A stretch of 51,487 nt of DNA. Source: Nodosilinea foveolarum (lineage in GTDB: Bacteria; Cyanobacteriota; Cyanobacteriia; Phormidesmidales; Phormidesmidaceae). The DNA lies in assembly GCA_003242035.1 (NCBI GenBank), contig QBMC01000011.1:1-51487 (forward strand). Direction: 5' to 3'. The notes beneath the pieces were generated by a model. It saw nothing but the letters and a program-made list of their open reading frames with translations, was not told where the DNA came from and ran no database searches. The position numbers and the translations under genes were made by a program. Within the stretch, counting starts at the first letter, position 1. Every line of letters begins with the position of its first letter. Shown here piece by piece: positions 16,187 through 25,793 of the stretch.

Positions 16187-17530
16187 CTACGTTGTATATT
16201 CGGCGTTAATTTTCACGTAGTCGTAACTTAAATCGCAGCCCCAAGCAATTCCTTCACCTGGGCCGCCGCCAACGCCCAAAGTAATCTTGACAGGATGAGC
16301 TAGCGATTCGGCACTTTGAGCCTGTCGCTCGAAGGTCTGTTGCGATTCGCCTGCTAGCAGTTCGTTAGCCTGCTGCGTACTGGTGAGCAAAATTTGAGAC
16401 ATCGCTGAGGTGCTGCGTTCTGCCTGCTGCTTGAGGTATTGACTCGCCGCCGCGCGATCAAAAACTTGAGGCGTTCCTTCACTCATCAAGAGAAAATCAC
16501 CCAAAGCAATGTTGAGTTCAGCCTGATTGAAGGGAGTACCGGCTCGGCCAGCAGCGCCAGCAATTCTGCCCCAGTTGGGATCGCGGCCAAAAATAGCGGA
16601 TTTCACTAGGGAAGATCCGGCGACCGTCCGCGCTATTTGGCTCGCCGCGCGATCGCTCATCGCCCCAGTCACCACCACCTCTATCAGACAAGTTGCCCCT
16701 TCTCCATCTCGAGCAATCGCCTTGGCCAAATAAGCGCACACCTCCGTCAGCATCGCTTCTAGCTTGTCGGCCTCCGGCCCAGCTTCCGTAATAGCAGGCG
16801 TACGAGACTCGCCGTTAGCCAAAGCGATTAGGCAGTCATTAGTGCTAGTATCGCCATCGACCGTAATTTGGTTAAAGCTTTTGTCCGCAGCGCGACGCAG
16901 CATTTTCTGCCAAAGCGGAGGAGAAACCGCCGCATCGCAAGTTACAAAGGACAGCATCGTCGCCATGTTGGGATGAATCATGCCAGAGCCTTTAGCGATG
17001 CCCCCAATGCGAACGGGGCGATCGCCGATCTGCGTTTCTAAAGCAATCGACTTCAGCACCAAATCAGTCGTCACAATCGCCCGAGCCGCTGCATCCGAGC
17101 CATCCACCGCCAGTGATGAGACCAGCTCTGGAATAGCCGCTTGCAACACATCCATTTTAATCCGCTGACCGATCACGCCCGTAGAGGCAATCAAAATCGC
17201 TTCAGGCGGACAGTTCAGCGCTTTTGCTAGGGCGCTAGCGCTATCTAACGTGTCCTGCTCTCCCTGCTTACCCGTGCAAGCGTTGGCCTGCCCCGCGTTG
17301 CACAAAATCGCCCGAGCCGCCGGTTTTTCTTCTAATAAGTCCTGGCAGTAGTCCACGCAGGCCGCACGGACTTGACTGGTCGTAAACACACCCGCTGCGA
17401 TCGCATCACTATCCGACCATATCAGCGCCAAATCCGGCGTACCCGAAGGCTTCAGGCCAGCCGTAATCCCAGCCGCTCGAAATCCCTTCGGCGCAGTAAC
17501 GCCCCCTTCAACCACCTGCCAATCTGCCAT
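16187..17530 (-). CDS. argJ: Bifunctional ornithine acetyltransferase / N-acetylglutamate synthase
   Basis: ArgJ moves the acetyl group from N-acetylornithine to glutamate (the cyclic arginine route) and, in bifunctional members, also makes N-acetylglutamate from acetyl-CoA. The 447-residue precursor cleaves itself. The signature KGSGMIHPNMATMLSFVTCD near residue 180 contains the Thr that becomes the N-terminal nucleophile of the beta chain. GVFTTSQVRAACVDYC, AILCNAGQANACTG and FGRDPNWGRIAGAAGRAG are further conserved blocks. The protein is about 30 residues longer than typical, through a Gln/Ser-rich insert near residues 370-420. The C-terminus GCDLSYDYVKINAEYTT is intact. With carA it supplies arginine metabolism, though the two genes are separated and divergent. 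Confidence 0.96.
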   Translation of the reverse strand: MADWQVVEGGVTAPKGFRAAGITAGLKPSGTPDLALIWSDSDAIAAGVFTTSQVRAACVDYCQDLLEEKPAARAILCNAGQANACTGKQGEQDTLDSASALAKALNCPPEAILIASTGVIGQRIKMDVLQAAIPELVSSLAVDGSDAAARAIVTTDLVLKSIALETQIGDRPVRIGGIAKGSGMIHPNMATMLSFVTCDAAVSPPLWQKMLRRAADKSFNQITVDGDTSTNDCLIALANGESRTPAITEAGPEADKLEAMLTEVCAYLAKAIARDGEGATCLIEVVVTGAMSDRAASQIARTVAGSSLVKSAIFGRDPNWGRIAGAAGRAGTPFNQAELNIALGDFLLMSEGTPQVFDRAAASQYLKQQAERSTSAMSQILLTSTQQANELLAGESQQTFERQAQSAESLAHPVKITLGVGGGPGEGIAWGCDLSYDYVKINAEYTT

Positions 17531-17626
17531 GATAAATTCTTCGCCTGCTATCGAACCAGTAATAATGGCAGCGTATTTTTGCCTGTATGAGATGCACTAA
17601 CCGCCGTCAGCAGGGATTATATCAAT

Positions 17627-19354
17627 ATGCGTTACCGTCGTTCGGTCATGAAAAAGTCAAAACTGAAAATGCCAAAGCCAAAACTGAGAATGCAGTCGGG
17701 TTGGCAAACGCCAAAGACGATATACGGCCTGCTGCTAAAAAACAAGCAGGCTATGGGCCTCATTAGCGGTGGATTGCTGATGGGAATAGCGCCCGTCAAC
17801 GCTTGGTGGCTAGCCTGGATAGCCATGATTCCGTTATGGTGGGCAGCGCGTCGCAGCCTGGAGGGTCAGCCACTGCGCAGCGCAATTGTCGGCGCTAGTC
17901 TATGGGGATTGGCCTATCACGGCTTGGCGCTTTCTTGGGTGACCGGAACCCATCCTATTACTTGGCTTGGCGTCACCTGGCTGCAAAGCTTTTTAGCCAT
18001 CGTGGTCTTCGCGTGGTTCTTCGTTTCGGTTTGGGCGACGGCAATTGTCATAAGCTGGATGGCCCTGATCACCGGACTCAACCGACTGGCTAAAAGAACA
18101 GCCGCTGGAAAAAGCCTGTCTGTTTTCAGCCAAATTCTAGTGGGGACAGCGCTATGGTGTGCAATCGAATGGGTGTGGAGTCAGGGGCCGCTGTACTGGT
18201 CTTCTTTGAGCTATACGCAAAGTCCTGGCAATTTGTGGATACTACAGCTCGGCCAGCTCTCAGGGCCAACCGTCACCACGGCGACGATTGTGGCCGTCAA
18301 TGGTTTGTTAGCAGAAGCTTGGTTGCACCGAGCTAAGATTCGAGCCGGTAATCGGCTGGGGCGCTTCTCCTTTGGAGAGACTGCGCCAACGCTTTTTTAC
18401 AGCGCGATCGCTCTCTTCATCGGCCTCCATGTCATCGGTCTAGGTCTCTATCTCCAACCCCTTGCCGACAAACCTAGTGCTGCCATCAAAGTAGGTCTCG
18501 TACAAGGCAACATTCCGACCAATCGAAAACTCACGAGCGCAGGCATTCAAGAAGCCCGACAAGTTTATCTAGAGGGCTACGAGTCCTTAGTCAAAGCCGG
18601 AGCAGACATCGTCGTGACCCCAGAAGGAGCCATTCCCCAGAGGTGGAACTCTTTTCTACAGTCTCAAGATCTGCTGCAAAGAGCAGTCGTTCGCGACGGC
18701 GTACCGCTGGTGCTAGGCACTTTCGTATACGAAGATATCGACGATAACACAGCGCCTCTAACCCAAAGCCTGCTAACGCTCACAGCCGATGGCAAAGTCT
18801 CTGGACGCTATAAAAAGGCCAAGCTCGCACCCTTAGGTGAATATCTGCCCCTAGAATCATTTCTATTGCCCATTATCGGCAGGTCGCCTTTTGGCCGCAG
18901 TATGGCGCCCGGTACGTTCAAACAGCGACTAGATACGCCCATCGGCCCGTTTGCAGCGGCCATCTGTTACGAATCGGCATTCCCCGAACTGTTTCGCCAA
19001 CATGTGCGCATCGGCGGCCAGGTTATTCTCACCGCCTCCAACAACGATCCTTATCCCTATAAGCAAATGGCACAGCACCATGCTCAAGATGTTATGCGAG
19101 TCATTGAGACTAACCGTTGGGCAGTGCGCGTTACTAATACGGGCATTTCTGGCATTGTCGATCCTAGGGGGCGATCGCACTGGCTCTCTGCGCCTAATAC
19201 CCGAGTCACCCACTTAGCCAAGCTCTATCAAAGACAGACTCAAACGCTATATGTCCGCTGGGGAGACTGGCTAATGCCATTGCTGCTAGGACTGAGCGCA
19301 GTTGTGTTGGGGTGTTTGCACTGGGCTAAACCTATTCAGGCAACGGAGAAGTAA
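17627..19354 (+). CDS. lnt: Apolipoprotein N-acyltransferase
   Basis: The 575-residue membrane enzyme adds the third acyl chain to the N-terminal Cys of lipoproteins. Several hydrophobic segments fill residues 40-285. The nitrilase-like domain follows with the catalytic triad visible as VVTPEGAIPQRW (Glu, near residue 330), RYKKAKLAPLGEYLP (Lys, near 395) and AAICYESAFPELF (Cys, near 447). VRVTNTGISGIVDPRGR is also typical. A second in-frame ATG at 17648 (MKKSKLK) is a plausible alternative start, and the first 30 residues are strongly basic. Its last 23 bases overlap the end of the convergent GGDEF-EAL gene. The upstream lipoprotein enzymes Lgt and LspA are not in this window. Confidence 0.95.
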   Translation: MRYRRSVMKKSKLKMPKPKLRMQSGWQTPKTIYGLLLKNKQAMGLISGGLLMGIAPVNAWWLAWIAMIPLWWAARRSLEGQPLRSAIVGASLWGLAYHGLALSWVTGTHPITWLGVTWLQSFLAIVVFAWFFVSVWATAIVISWMALITGLNRLAKRTAAGKSLSVFSQILVGTALWCAIEWVWSQGPLYWSSLSYTQSPGNLWILQLGQLSGPTVTTATIVAVNGLLAEAWLHRAKIRAGNRLGRFSFGETAPTLFYSAIALFIGLHVIGLGLYLQPLADKPSAAIKVGLVQGNIPTNRKLTSAGIQEARQVYLEGYESLVKAGADIVVTPEGAIPQRWNSFLQSQDLLQRAVVRDGVPLVLGTFVYEDIDDNTAPLTQSLLTLTADGKVSGRYKKAKLAPLGEYLPLESFLLPIIGRSPFGRSMAPGTFKQRLDTPIGPFAAAICYESAFPELFRQHVRIGGQVILTASNNDPYPYKQMAQHHAQDVMRVIETNRWAVRVTNTGISGIVDPRGRSHWLSAPNTRVTHLAKLYQRQTQTLYVRWGDWLMPLLLGLSAVVLGCLHWAKPIQATEK

Positions 19355-21338
19355 TTGCTCGGTTGATATCCTCCACGCACAGCGCCTCCGATAGCCAAAA
19401 TCCCTGGCAAAACGTACAGCCTAAAGCAATTATAGATTGCAGTTGCTGGGCCGTTTCAATCCCTTCTGCAACCACCGTAATATCAGCGCTATGTCCCAAA
19501 TCAACAATCGTCTTGATAATATCTCGCCCGGTCGGTGTGTCTATTTCTTCGATGAAAGCTCTGTCTATTTTTAGCGTGCTTACCTCAAGCTGATGCAGTC
19601 GGCTCAAAGAGGAATGACCTCGGCCAAAGTCGTTTACGCAAAGGCCAAATCCCTCAGATTTAAGCTGCTGCAAAACCGCCGTCAGGCTAGGGTCGCTGCT
19701 TAGCAGAATCTGTTCGTCAATTTCTAACTGGAAGGCGGAGGACGGCATTTGATACGTTTGCAAGCCACTTTGCCAACGCGAGACGAGTTGCGGACATCGG
19801 AGCTGTAGCAAAGATAAATTCACGTGAAAAGATAGCGTTTCGTAACCTGCGTGCGATCGCCACGCCTTCAACTGTTTGCAAGCCGTCTGAATAACTTGAG
19901 CACATAGCTGACGAACAATCCCAATCTCCTCGGCCACCTCAATAAAGGCATCCGCGCTCAGTCGGCCCCGAGTGGGATGATGCCAGCGCAAAAGCACCTC
20001 AAACCCAGAAATACTCTGAGTACGAAGGTTGAAAATAGGCTGATAATAAAGCTGAAACTGATCTCGAATCAGCGCTTGTCGTAGCTCATCTTCTAGCGTG
20101 ACCTTAGCTTGAGCCTGCCCTTTCATATCCGCATCAAAAACGGCGAATTTCTGACCTGTCAGCGGCCCCTCACCCTGCAAAAGAATTGGAGACATTCTAG
20201 GCGATCGCTGCCGCTGAGTTTTTAACTGCGCCTGAAGCAGCAGCTTTGTTCGAGCCTTAGCCGAGTACATCGCAGCATCGGCATCTCTGAGCGCAGCTTC
20301 AGGCTCGCGGTAGCCTGCGGTACTAAAGGTAATGCCGATACTGGCTCCTACAAATACTTTGCGATCGCCAAACACAAAAGGCGCTTCCAACTGCTTCTGA
20401 ATCCTTTTGACCGCTGCGATCGCATGGTCCTCATCGGGAATGTTATCTAGCAGCACCGCAAACTCGTCTCCCCCCAACCGCGCCACCAAATCGCTACGGC
20501 GAAACATGTGCTTGACCTGCTTAGCTACATGCTGAAGCAGAAAATCGCCCACCTCATGACCTAATACATCATTAATCGGCTTAAAATTGTCCAAGTCGAT
20601 AAACAAAACAGCATACAAATGACTGGGCTGACGGCCATTGAGCTGAATCGCCTGATTTAGTCGCTGTAGAAAATAACTGCGATTGGGTAGGCCCGTCAGC
20701 GGATCGTGCAAAGAGCTATGACGTAAAGCAGCCTCACGTTTCACCAACATTGACTGCGCTTTCAGCAATCTTTGCAGCGCCTGCGTCAGCTTTGCGGTGC
20801 GCTCCTTCACCCGATTTTCTAAATGCTCGCTATACGAAAGGATCTGAGTCGTTTTGCGAGATAGCTCCATCTGCGCCACCACCTGTCGGCTCAGACGCTC
20901 TACGGCCTGTAGCTGCTCCGTCGAAAGCGTCCGAGGATGATAGTCAATTACGCATAGAGAACCCAGCGCATAGCCATCCGGTGTAATCAGCGGAGCGCCC
21001 GCATAAAAGCGAATATTAGGCGGCCCTAAAACCAAAGGATTATTTCGAAAAAGCTCGCTTTCGAAGGTATCTTCTACGACCATCAAACCTTTGTTTTGAA
21101 TCGTATGTGAGCAAAAGGCCACACTACGAGGGGTATCCACAACATCTAGCCCCACAGCAGACTTAAACCACTGCCGTTTAGCGTCGACTAAGCTAACCAG
21201 CGCAATCGGTGTCTGACAGATTTGGGCCGCTAGCTTCGCAATATCGTCGTAAGCCAACTCAGACGGAGTATCTAGGAGGTTATAGTCCCGAAGCTTTGCT
21301 AGGCGAAGCGTTTCTTGGGCTGATGAAGCTGACATCAT
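19332..21338 (-). CDS. GAF-GGDEF-EAL cyclic di-GMP signalling protein
   Basis: The 668-residue protein has an N-terminal GAF sensor domain (about residues 25-165), a coiled linker (about 170-205), a GGDEF domain (about 210-370) and an EAL domain (about 400-660). The diguanylate cyclase site is intact (VARLGGDEFAVLLD), with an inhibitory RxxD site, RRSD, five residues before it. In the phosphodiesterase half the EAL motif is EVL, and the Asn of VNLS, LEIDE, TLKID, VVAEGIE and CQGF are present. The usual DDFG metal site reads NDFG, so hydrolysis may be weak or lost. Synthesis of c-di-GMP therefore looks more secure than breakdown. No transmembrane segment is seen, so it is probably cytoplasmic. 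The GAF ligand is unknown. Confidence 0.93.
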   Translation of the reverse strand: MMSASSAQETLRLAKLRDYNLLDTPSELAYDDIAKLAAQICQTPIALVSLVDAKRQWFKSAVGLDVVDTPRSVAFCSHTIQNKGLMVVEDTFESELFRNNPLVLGPPNIRFYAGAPLITPDGYALGSLCVIDYHPRTLSTEQLQAVERLSRQVVAQMELSRKTTQILSYSEHLENRVKERTAKLTQALQRLLKAQSMLVKREAALRHSSLHDPLTGLPNRSYFLQRLNQAIQLNGRQPSHLYAVLFIDLDNFKPINDVLGHEVGDFLLQHVAKQVKHMFRRSDLVARLGGDEFAVLLDNIPDEDHAIAAVKRIQKQLEAPFVFGDRKVFVGASIGITFSTAGYREPEAALRDADAAMYSAKARTKLLLQAQLKTQRQRSPRMSPILLQGEGPLTGQKFAVFDADMKGQAQAKVTLEDELRQALIRDQFQLYYQPIFNLRTQSISGFEVLLRWHHPTRGRLSADAFIEVAEEIGIVRQLCAQVIQTACKQLKAWRSHAGYETLSFHVNLSLLQLRCPQLVSRWQSGLQTYQMPSSAFQLEIDEQILLSSDPSLTAVLQQLKSEGFGLCVNDFGRGHSSLSRLHQLEVSTLKIDRAFIEEIDTPTGRDIIKTIVDLGHSADITVVAEGIETAQQLQSIIALGCTFCQGFWLSEALCVEDINRAITSPLPE

Positions 21339-21621
21339 AAACTTTACTAATAAGTATCTACCCAGGGCATCTCGGTCTTAGAAAGATTGAACTAGCAACA
21401 CTTCTTACGAAGAAAGATAACTTCTTTCAGGCCAGAAAAACATCCTTCTAAATTGCTGAATCGCTCCATTCGACAACATATTTGGCAATATAAAATCTAG
21501 AGAGAAGGGATCGCTCATGCAGGAAAATTTAGAACAAATGGCCCCTATTAAACTTCAGGAAATAACGTAATAAGTAGCCAGATTGAGCATACGCTAGTCA
21601 GAGCGCGTATACGCTAGGACG

Positions 21622-22689
21622 CTATATACGATCAAGCCAATCAAACATCCGATTCCAGGCCCACCACCGATCAGAATCTTCAAACTGCTGCTGACAAGCT
21701 GAGCTGCTGACATAGCCGACATGCCCCCCTTGGGCCGTCATGATCAAATCAATCGCCGAATTCTGCTCGCAGACTGATTGAATGTCTCCGACCAAATCGG
21801 GCGCAAAAAGGGGGTCATCTGCGGCATATATAATCAGCGTTGGCTTCGTCAGTTCGGGGAGTAGATAAATCCCGCCCGTCGCTTTGTAATAAGCTTCTAC
21901 AGAATCGAATCCCAGACGAGGAATGACCATCTCGCAATCAAAACTCCAGATGCTGTAGACGCGAGCCACTGCGTCTGAGTCAAATTGACCAGGGTGATAC
22001 TGCTGAAGCTGATGTAGTAAAGATTTTAGCTTTCGAGCGATCGCCTTTTCCAAATACTTACCTAAAGGCGCTTGCGTGAGGTAGGTTAGCGATCGCATCG
22101 ACTCCAGCGCCGGGCAAATCACCGCACTTCCGCCCACTTCCGCCTCATCCAAATCTAAATCTGCCCCCCACTCCGGCAACGTCTGCGCCGCCTTAACCCC
22201 CCAAAGGGCCAGCAGCCCCCCCAAAGAAAATGCCGTAAACCAAAAAGGAGCCGGACAGCCCAACGCCTTCGCCGCCGCTGCAATTCGCACAAAATCCTCC
22301 CCTTCATACAGTCCGTCTGAAGTCAGCGTCGGCGAAAGCTCCGCCGTGCGTCCGTGCGCTCTCCAGTCAAAGATCACCACCGCATAACCTTTGGCATAGG
22401 CTTTGCGCGCCATAATCCGCAAAAACCACTGATCGTCCAAATCTCCAGTGATACCGTAAGTCCCAATAATCGTGCCAACAGGATGATCAGGAATCGCCAC
22501 CAAGCAAAAAATAGGCACTCCCTGAGCGCCCGTAAAAATCTGCTCCTGCCAAACAGGTTCTGGTTCTACAATAGACGCCTCCCAGTTTTTACTCGCTCGC
22601 AGCCCAGCGTAAAGTGTCATCAAGAAGCCATTGTTCAGAGGCCAAGGCGCTCGGTACGAATCGCCGTATAAATTGGAATTAAATTTCAT
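21622..22689 (-). CDS. Alpha/beta hydrolase, YheT-like
   Basis: The 355-residue protein opens YRAPWPLNNGFLMTLYAGLRAS and has the hydrolase elements GTIIGTYGITGDLDDQW, YAVVIFDWRAHGRTAEL, the nucleophile elbow WFTAFSLGGLLALWG (Ser near residue 150), an acid in IIYAADDPLFAPDL and the His in MTAQGGHVGYVSS. The HGGH-like GGHVG ending and overall layout resemble YheT/ABHD-type esterases. The substrate cannot be assigned. It is divergent from ridA with only 20 bases between the two start codons, so at least one promoter must lie inside the neighbouring coding sequence. Confidence 0.83.
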   Translation of the reverse strand: MKFNSNLYGDSYRAPWPLNNGFLMTLYAGLRASKNWEASIVEPEPVWQEQIFTGAQGVPIFCLVAIPDHPVGTIIGTYGITGDLDDQWFLRIMARKAYAKGYAVVIFDWRAHGRTAELSPTLTSDGLYEGEDFVRIAAAAKALGCPAPFWFTAFSLGGLLALWGVKAAQTLPEWGADLDLDEAEVGGSAVICPALESMRSLTYLTQAPLGKYLEKAIARKLKSLLHQLQQYHPGQFDSDAVARVYSIWSFDCEMVIPRLGFDSVEAYYKATGGIYLLPELTKPTLIIYAADDPLFAPDLVGDIQSVCEQNSAIDLIMTAQGGHVGYVSSSACQQQFEDSDRWWAWNRMFDWLDRI

Positions 22690-22709
22690 TGCAGTCGAAG
22701 TAAAACCCT

Positions 22710-23099
22710 ATGCTCGAATTCATTAATCTTCCCGACGGTCAACTCCCTCCCGTTGCGCCCTACTCCCACGCAGTGAGAGCAGGCGATTTTCTGTTTGTCA
22801 CCGGTCAGTTGGCCGAAAATCCAGACACCGGAGAAGTTGAGAAAGGCTCTATAGAAGCCCAAACGGAGCAGGTGATGGCCAACCTCAAGCTCGTCCTCGC
22901 TCATGCAAATACCAGCTTCGAAAAAGTCGCTATGTCCCGCATCTTCGTCACCGACTTTCGTTACTACGAGACAGTCAACCGCATCTACGCCGGTCATTTT
23001 ACAGCCGGTCGCTATCCTGGCCGTACCACCGTAGGCGTAACGGCATTAGCTGGTCTTGGTGATGTTGAGATTGATCTGATTGTCTATTGCGGCGATTGA
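22710..23099 (+). CDS. ridA: RidA family enamine/imine deaminase
   Basis: The 129-residue protein has the RidA layout: PPVAPYSHAVRAGDFLFVTGQLAENPDTG, then EQVMANLKLVLAHANTSFEKV, KVAMSRIFVTDFRYYETVN and the C-terminal block PGRTTVGVTALAGLGDVEIDLIVYC. Family members hydrolyse reactive enamine/imine intermediates such as 2-aminoacrylate released by PLP enzymes, and act as trimers. The Arg in PGRTTV occupies the substrate-binding position (PARxxV in most homologues). The Glu that activates water is expected in the VEIDLIV strand and is present. It is a single gene, convergent with rsgA with 11 bases between stops. Confidence 0.93.
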   Translation: MLEFINLPDGQLPPVAPYSHAVRAGDFLFVTGQLAENPDTGEVEKGSIEAQTEQVMANLKLVLAHANTSFEKVAMSRIFVTDFRYYETVNRIYAGHFTAGRYPGRTTVGVTALAGLGDVEIDLIVYCGD

Positions 23100-23110
23100 T
23101 CGAGGTTCAT

Positions 23111-24286
23111 CTATAAACCTAAATCCTCCAGATCTTCTAAGTCCTCAAGATCCTCTACTGCAGACAGATCTAAGCACAGCTCCTGAAACGCCTGATTCCG
23201 GCTCTTTCGGGAAATTCGGCGATACTTCTTCGCCTCTAACCGAGGCTCGTTCAGCACCTTACCGTCTTCTAGCATCTTTACTTTCTCAGTCGCCTCTGCC
23301 TCTCCCTGATGTAGAACCTGCTGCTGCTGAACGATCACTTCCTCCAACAAGGCTAAATAGTGCTCATAGCGCTCCCAATCTCCACGCACCACGCAGCCGG
23401 GTTCATCTCTATGCAGACAATTATTAAACTGACAGGCGGCGATCGCCCGTCGCACTCGAATCTCAGGAAAATACTCACCCAACGCTTTCGGTGTACAAAC
23501 CACATCAGGCTGATTAAATCCTGGTGTATCCGCCAAAAATCCCCCCTCAGGCAGTTCAAATAGCTCTACATGACGCGTCGTATGTCTTCCCCGGCCTAGC
23601 TTCCCCGACACCGCACTCACGCGCAAATTTTGCTGAGGAATCAAACGATTCGTCAAGCTTGACTTACCTACCCCTGAGGGACCAGCCACTACCGTAATCT
23701 TTTCGCTCAAGGCCGCAATTAAATCAGCGGGCAAAGCAGTATCCGACTGGATGCTTACGAGTAGAGGTTTGTAGCCCCAGTTGGATAGGCGATCGCACCA
23801 CTCATCCGCCTGTTTCTCACTAATCAAATCTCGCTTGTTCAAGCACAGCGTCGTCGCTAATTTAGTCGATTCAGCCTTGACCAAAAAACGGCTGAGCTGA
23901 TTAGCATCTAGTGCCGGTTCTGCCAGCGCAAACACCAGTAAAATTTGCTCCACATTGGCAATCGGCGGTCGGTCTAAAAACTTGCCTCTAGGCCGAACGG
24001 ACGAAATCGCCCCTCGCAGTCCCTGCCAGTCTAGCTCCTCTACCGTGACGCGATCGCCCACCATAATTTGCTGACCCAACTTCTTCAGCAAACTTCGACG
24101 AATACACAAAAAAACCAGCGACTCGCCTGCTAGCTCACTCACCGACTCACAGGCCACCTCACCCAAGCGCTCCGCTTGCTGTCGGGCCACCTCAGACAAA
24201 GCCCCAGACTCATCTAGCTGCACAGAATAATAGTTAGCCTGAATCGCCACCACCGTACCCAGCCAGCGCTGAGCCGCTGAACTCAC
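23111..24286 (-). CDS. rsgA: Ribosome small-subunit-dependent GTPase A
   Basis: RsgA (YjeQ) is a circularly permuted GTPase that checks late 30S subunit assembly. After an N-terminal OB-fold (LGTVVAIQANYYSVQLD) come the G4 motif TLCLNKRDL, then G1 GPSGVGKSSLTNRL and G3 LADTPGFNQPD, followed by the zinc site CQFNNCLHRDEPGCVVRG. I chose the GTG at 24286: its GTGA overlaps the stop of the TusA-like gene, indicating translational coupling, and it gives 391 residues. An ATG at 24331 would add 15 residues inside the neighbour. The C-terminal tail ends in an acidic repeat of Leu-Glu-Asp units that is unusual for the family. It is the last gene of the chaperone cluster. Confidence 0.93.
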   Translation of the reverse strand: MSSAAQRWLGTVVAIQANYYSVQLDESGALSEVARQQAERLGEVACESVSELAGESLVFLCIRRSLLKKLGQQIMVGDRVTVEELDWQGLRGAISSVRPRGKFLDRPPIANVEQILLVFALAEPALDANQLSRFLVKAESTKLATTLCLNKRDLISEKQADEWCDRLSNWGYKPLLVSIQSDTALPADLIAALSEKITVVAGPSGVGKSSLTNRLIPQQNLRVSAVSGKLGRGRHTTRHVELFELPEGGFLADTPGFNQPDVVCTPKALGEYFPEIRVRRAIAACQFNNCLHRDEPGCVVRGDWERYEHYLALLEEVIVQQQQVLHQGEAEATEKVKMLEDGKVLNEPRLEAKKYRRISRKSRNQAFQELCLDLSAVEDLEDLEDLEDLGL

Positions 24287-24516
24287 GAGGCCGCCGGACA
24301 GCGAACCTGCACCGCAAAATGCTCGCCGCAATCTTCCACCGCTTCTACACCGTAGCCATCCATCTTCAAGCTATCCGGCACCTGCTCAATCGGCTCCCCC
24401 GGATCTAGCCAAACCTCTAACAGCGCCCCCGGAGCCATTTTCTCCAGTTTCAGCTTCGTCCGCACAAAGTTCAAAGGACAGGGCGTTCCTCTCAAATCCA
24501 ACTGTTCGTCAGCCAT
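24283..24516 (-). CDS. TusA-family sulfur carrier protein
   Basis: The 77-residue protein has the family signature [20 protein letters not shown] near the N-terminus, with the Cys-Pro-x-x pair that carries persulfide sulfur. It then has an IVRxx-like strand and a C-terminal half with [18 protein letters not shown]. TusA homologues deliver sulfur for tRNA thiolation, molybdenum cofactor or other pathways. Which one applies here is not known. It overlaps dnaJ upstream by eight bases and rsgA downstream by four, so the three are almost certainly translated from one transcript. A second Cys in the VEDCGE segment and one in VRCP are outside the motif. Confidence 0.88.
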   Translation of the reverse strand: MADEQLDLRGTPCPLNFVRTKLKLEKMAPGALLEVWLDPGEPIEQVPDSLKMDGYGVEAVEDCGEHFAVQVRCPAAS

Positions 24517-25642
24517 TAAACAGTCCCCCTAGAAACCCTTCCTTTTTTCCCTTTCCCACAACCTCACCACGCGTCTCTGCCAGCTTCAGCAGCAGCTCTC
24601 GCTCATCGCCCTTCAGTCGGGTAGGAATATCCACCTTCACCGTAATCAAATGATTACCCCGGCTCACCGGATTGCCCAATCGAGGCACCCCACGATTATC
24701 CAGAGACAGCACCGTATTTGGCTGAGTCCCCGCTGGCACATGCAAACTCACCTGTCCATCCACCGTCTCAACATCCAGCTCGCAGCCCAAAATAGCCTGC
24801 AAATAGCTCACCTTCAGATCCGACAAAATGTTGATTCCATCGCGCTTAAACTTAGAATCTTCGTTAACGACCAGGTATACATACAAATCGCCGGACTTAC
24901 CGTTACGCTTACCCGCATCGCCCTCGCCCGATACCCGCAGCCGAGTGCCATTCTCAACCCCAGCAGGCACCGTAATTTTCAGCTTCTTATTCGTCTGCTT
25001 TTGGCCATTGCCACCGCAGGTTTCGCAGCGTTCCTCAACCACCTCACCCGAGCCATCGCAGGTAGGACAAGCAGAAACCTGATTAAAAATGCCAAACGGC
25101 GTTCGAGTCGCCCGCCGAACCTGACCTGCACCACTACAGGTAGAACAAGTTCTAGGCTGCGTTCCTGGTTTTGCACCCGAGCCATCGCAAGTTGTGCAGG
25201 TCTCTAAGTGACTGATCTTTATTTCCTTCTCGCCGCCGAATACCGCTTCCTTAAAGTCGAGCTTAAGGTTCAGCCTAAGATCGTCGCCCTGCATCGGCCC
25301 GCGTCGGCGCTGCTGACCCTGCGGCCCAGAAAATCCATTAAAAAAGCTCTCAAAGATATCAGCGAACCCGCCCATATCCTGAAAGTCTTGAAATCCACCG
25401 GCTCCAGCGCCCGCCGCCGCACCCCCGACGCCCGCATCACCAAATCGGTCATACCGCGATCGCACCTCCGGCTCAGACAGTACTTCGTAGGCGCGGCTTA
25501 CTTCCTTAAAGGTCTCCTCAGCCCCCGCCGCCTTATTTACGTCCGGGTGGTACTTCCGCGCTAGCTTACGATAAGCACGCTTAATCTCATCTTGCTCGGC
25601 ATTGCGCGAAACCCCCAGGGTTTCGTAGTAATCACGGGCCAT
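24509..25642 (-). CDS. dnaJ: Chaperone DnaJ (type I Hsp40)
   Basis: The 377-residue co-chaperone delivers unfolded proteins to DnaK and stimulates its ATPase. The J domain (residues 1-70) has the HPD motif in [17 protein letters not shown] Gly/Phe-rich region spans about residues 75-115. The zinc domain has four CxxCxGxG repeats: [24 protein letters not shown] and CETCGGNG. Two beta-sandwich domains follow, including [19 protein letters not shown]. All elements of a complete type I DnaJ are present. It lies downstream of grpE and dnaK in the same orientation and overlaps the TusA-like gene. Confidence 0.98.
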   Translation of the reverse strand: MARDYYETLGVSRNAEQDEIKRAYRKLARKYHPDVNKAAGAEETFKEVSRAYEVLSEPEVRSRYDRFGDAGVGGAAAGAGAGGFQDFQDMGGFADIFESFFNGFSGPQGQQRRRGPMQGDDLRLNLKLDFKEAVFGGEKEIKISHLETCTTCDGSGAKPGTQPRTCSTCSGAGQVRRATRTPFGIFNQVSACPTCDGSGEVVEERCETCGGNGQKQTNKKLKITVPAGVENGTRLRVSGEGDAGKRNGKSGDLYVYLVVNEDSKFKRDGINILSDLKVSYLQAILGCELDVETVDGQVSLHVPAGTQPNTVLSLDNRGVPRLGNPVSRGNHLITVKVDIPTRLKGDERELLLKLAETRGEVVGKGKKEGFLGGLFNG

Positions 25643-25793
25643 AAAACGTCAGTCAAAGAAAGAGAACTAGCAGGTTACAAATCAACAAGCATTAAACCAT
25701 TGTATAGCAAACCTCAGAATGCATCAGCTCGCAGCCAGGAAAAAGGAGCTGCGGATCTCAAGAATCCGCGTGGAGCCAACGAACGCGAGGTCG

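Noticed and set aside
22686-22997. 103-residue frame antisense to ridA
   Set aside because: It lies fully within the well-supported ridA coding region and has no recognisable family.
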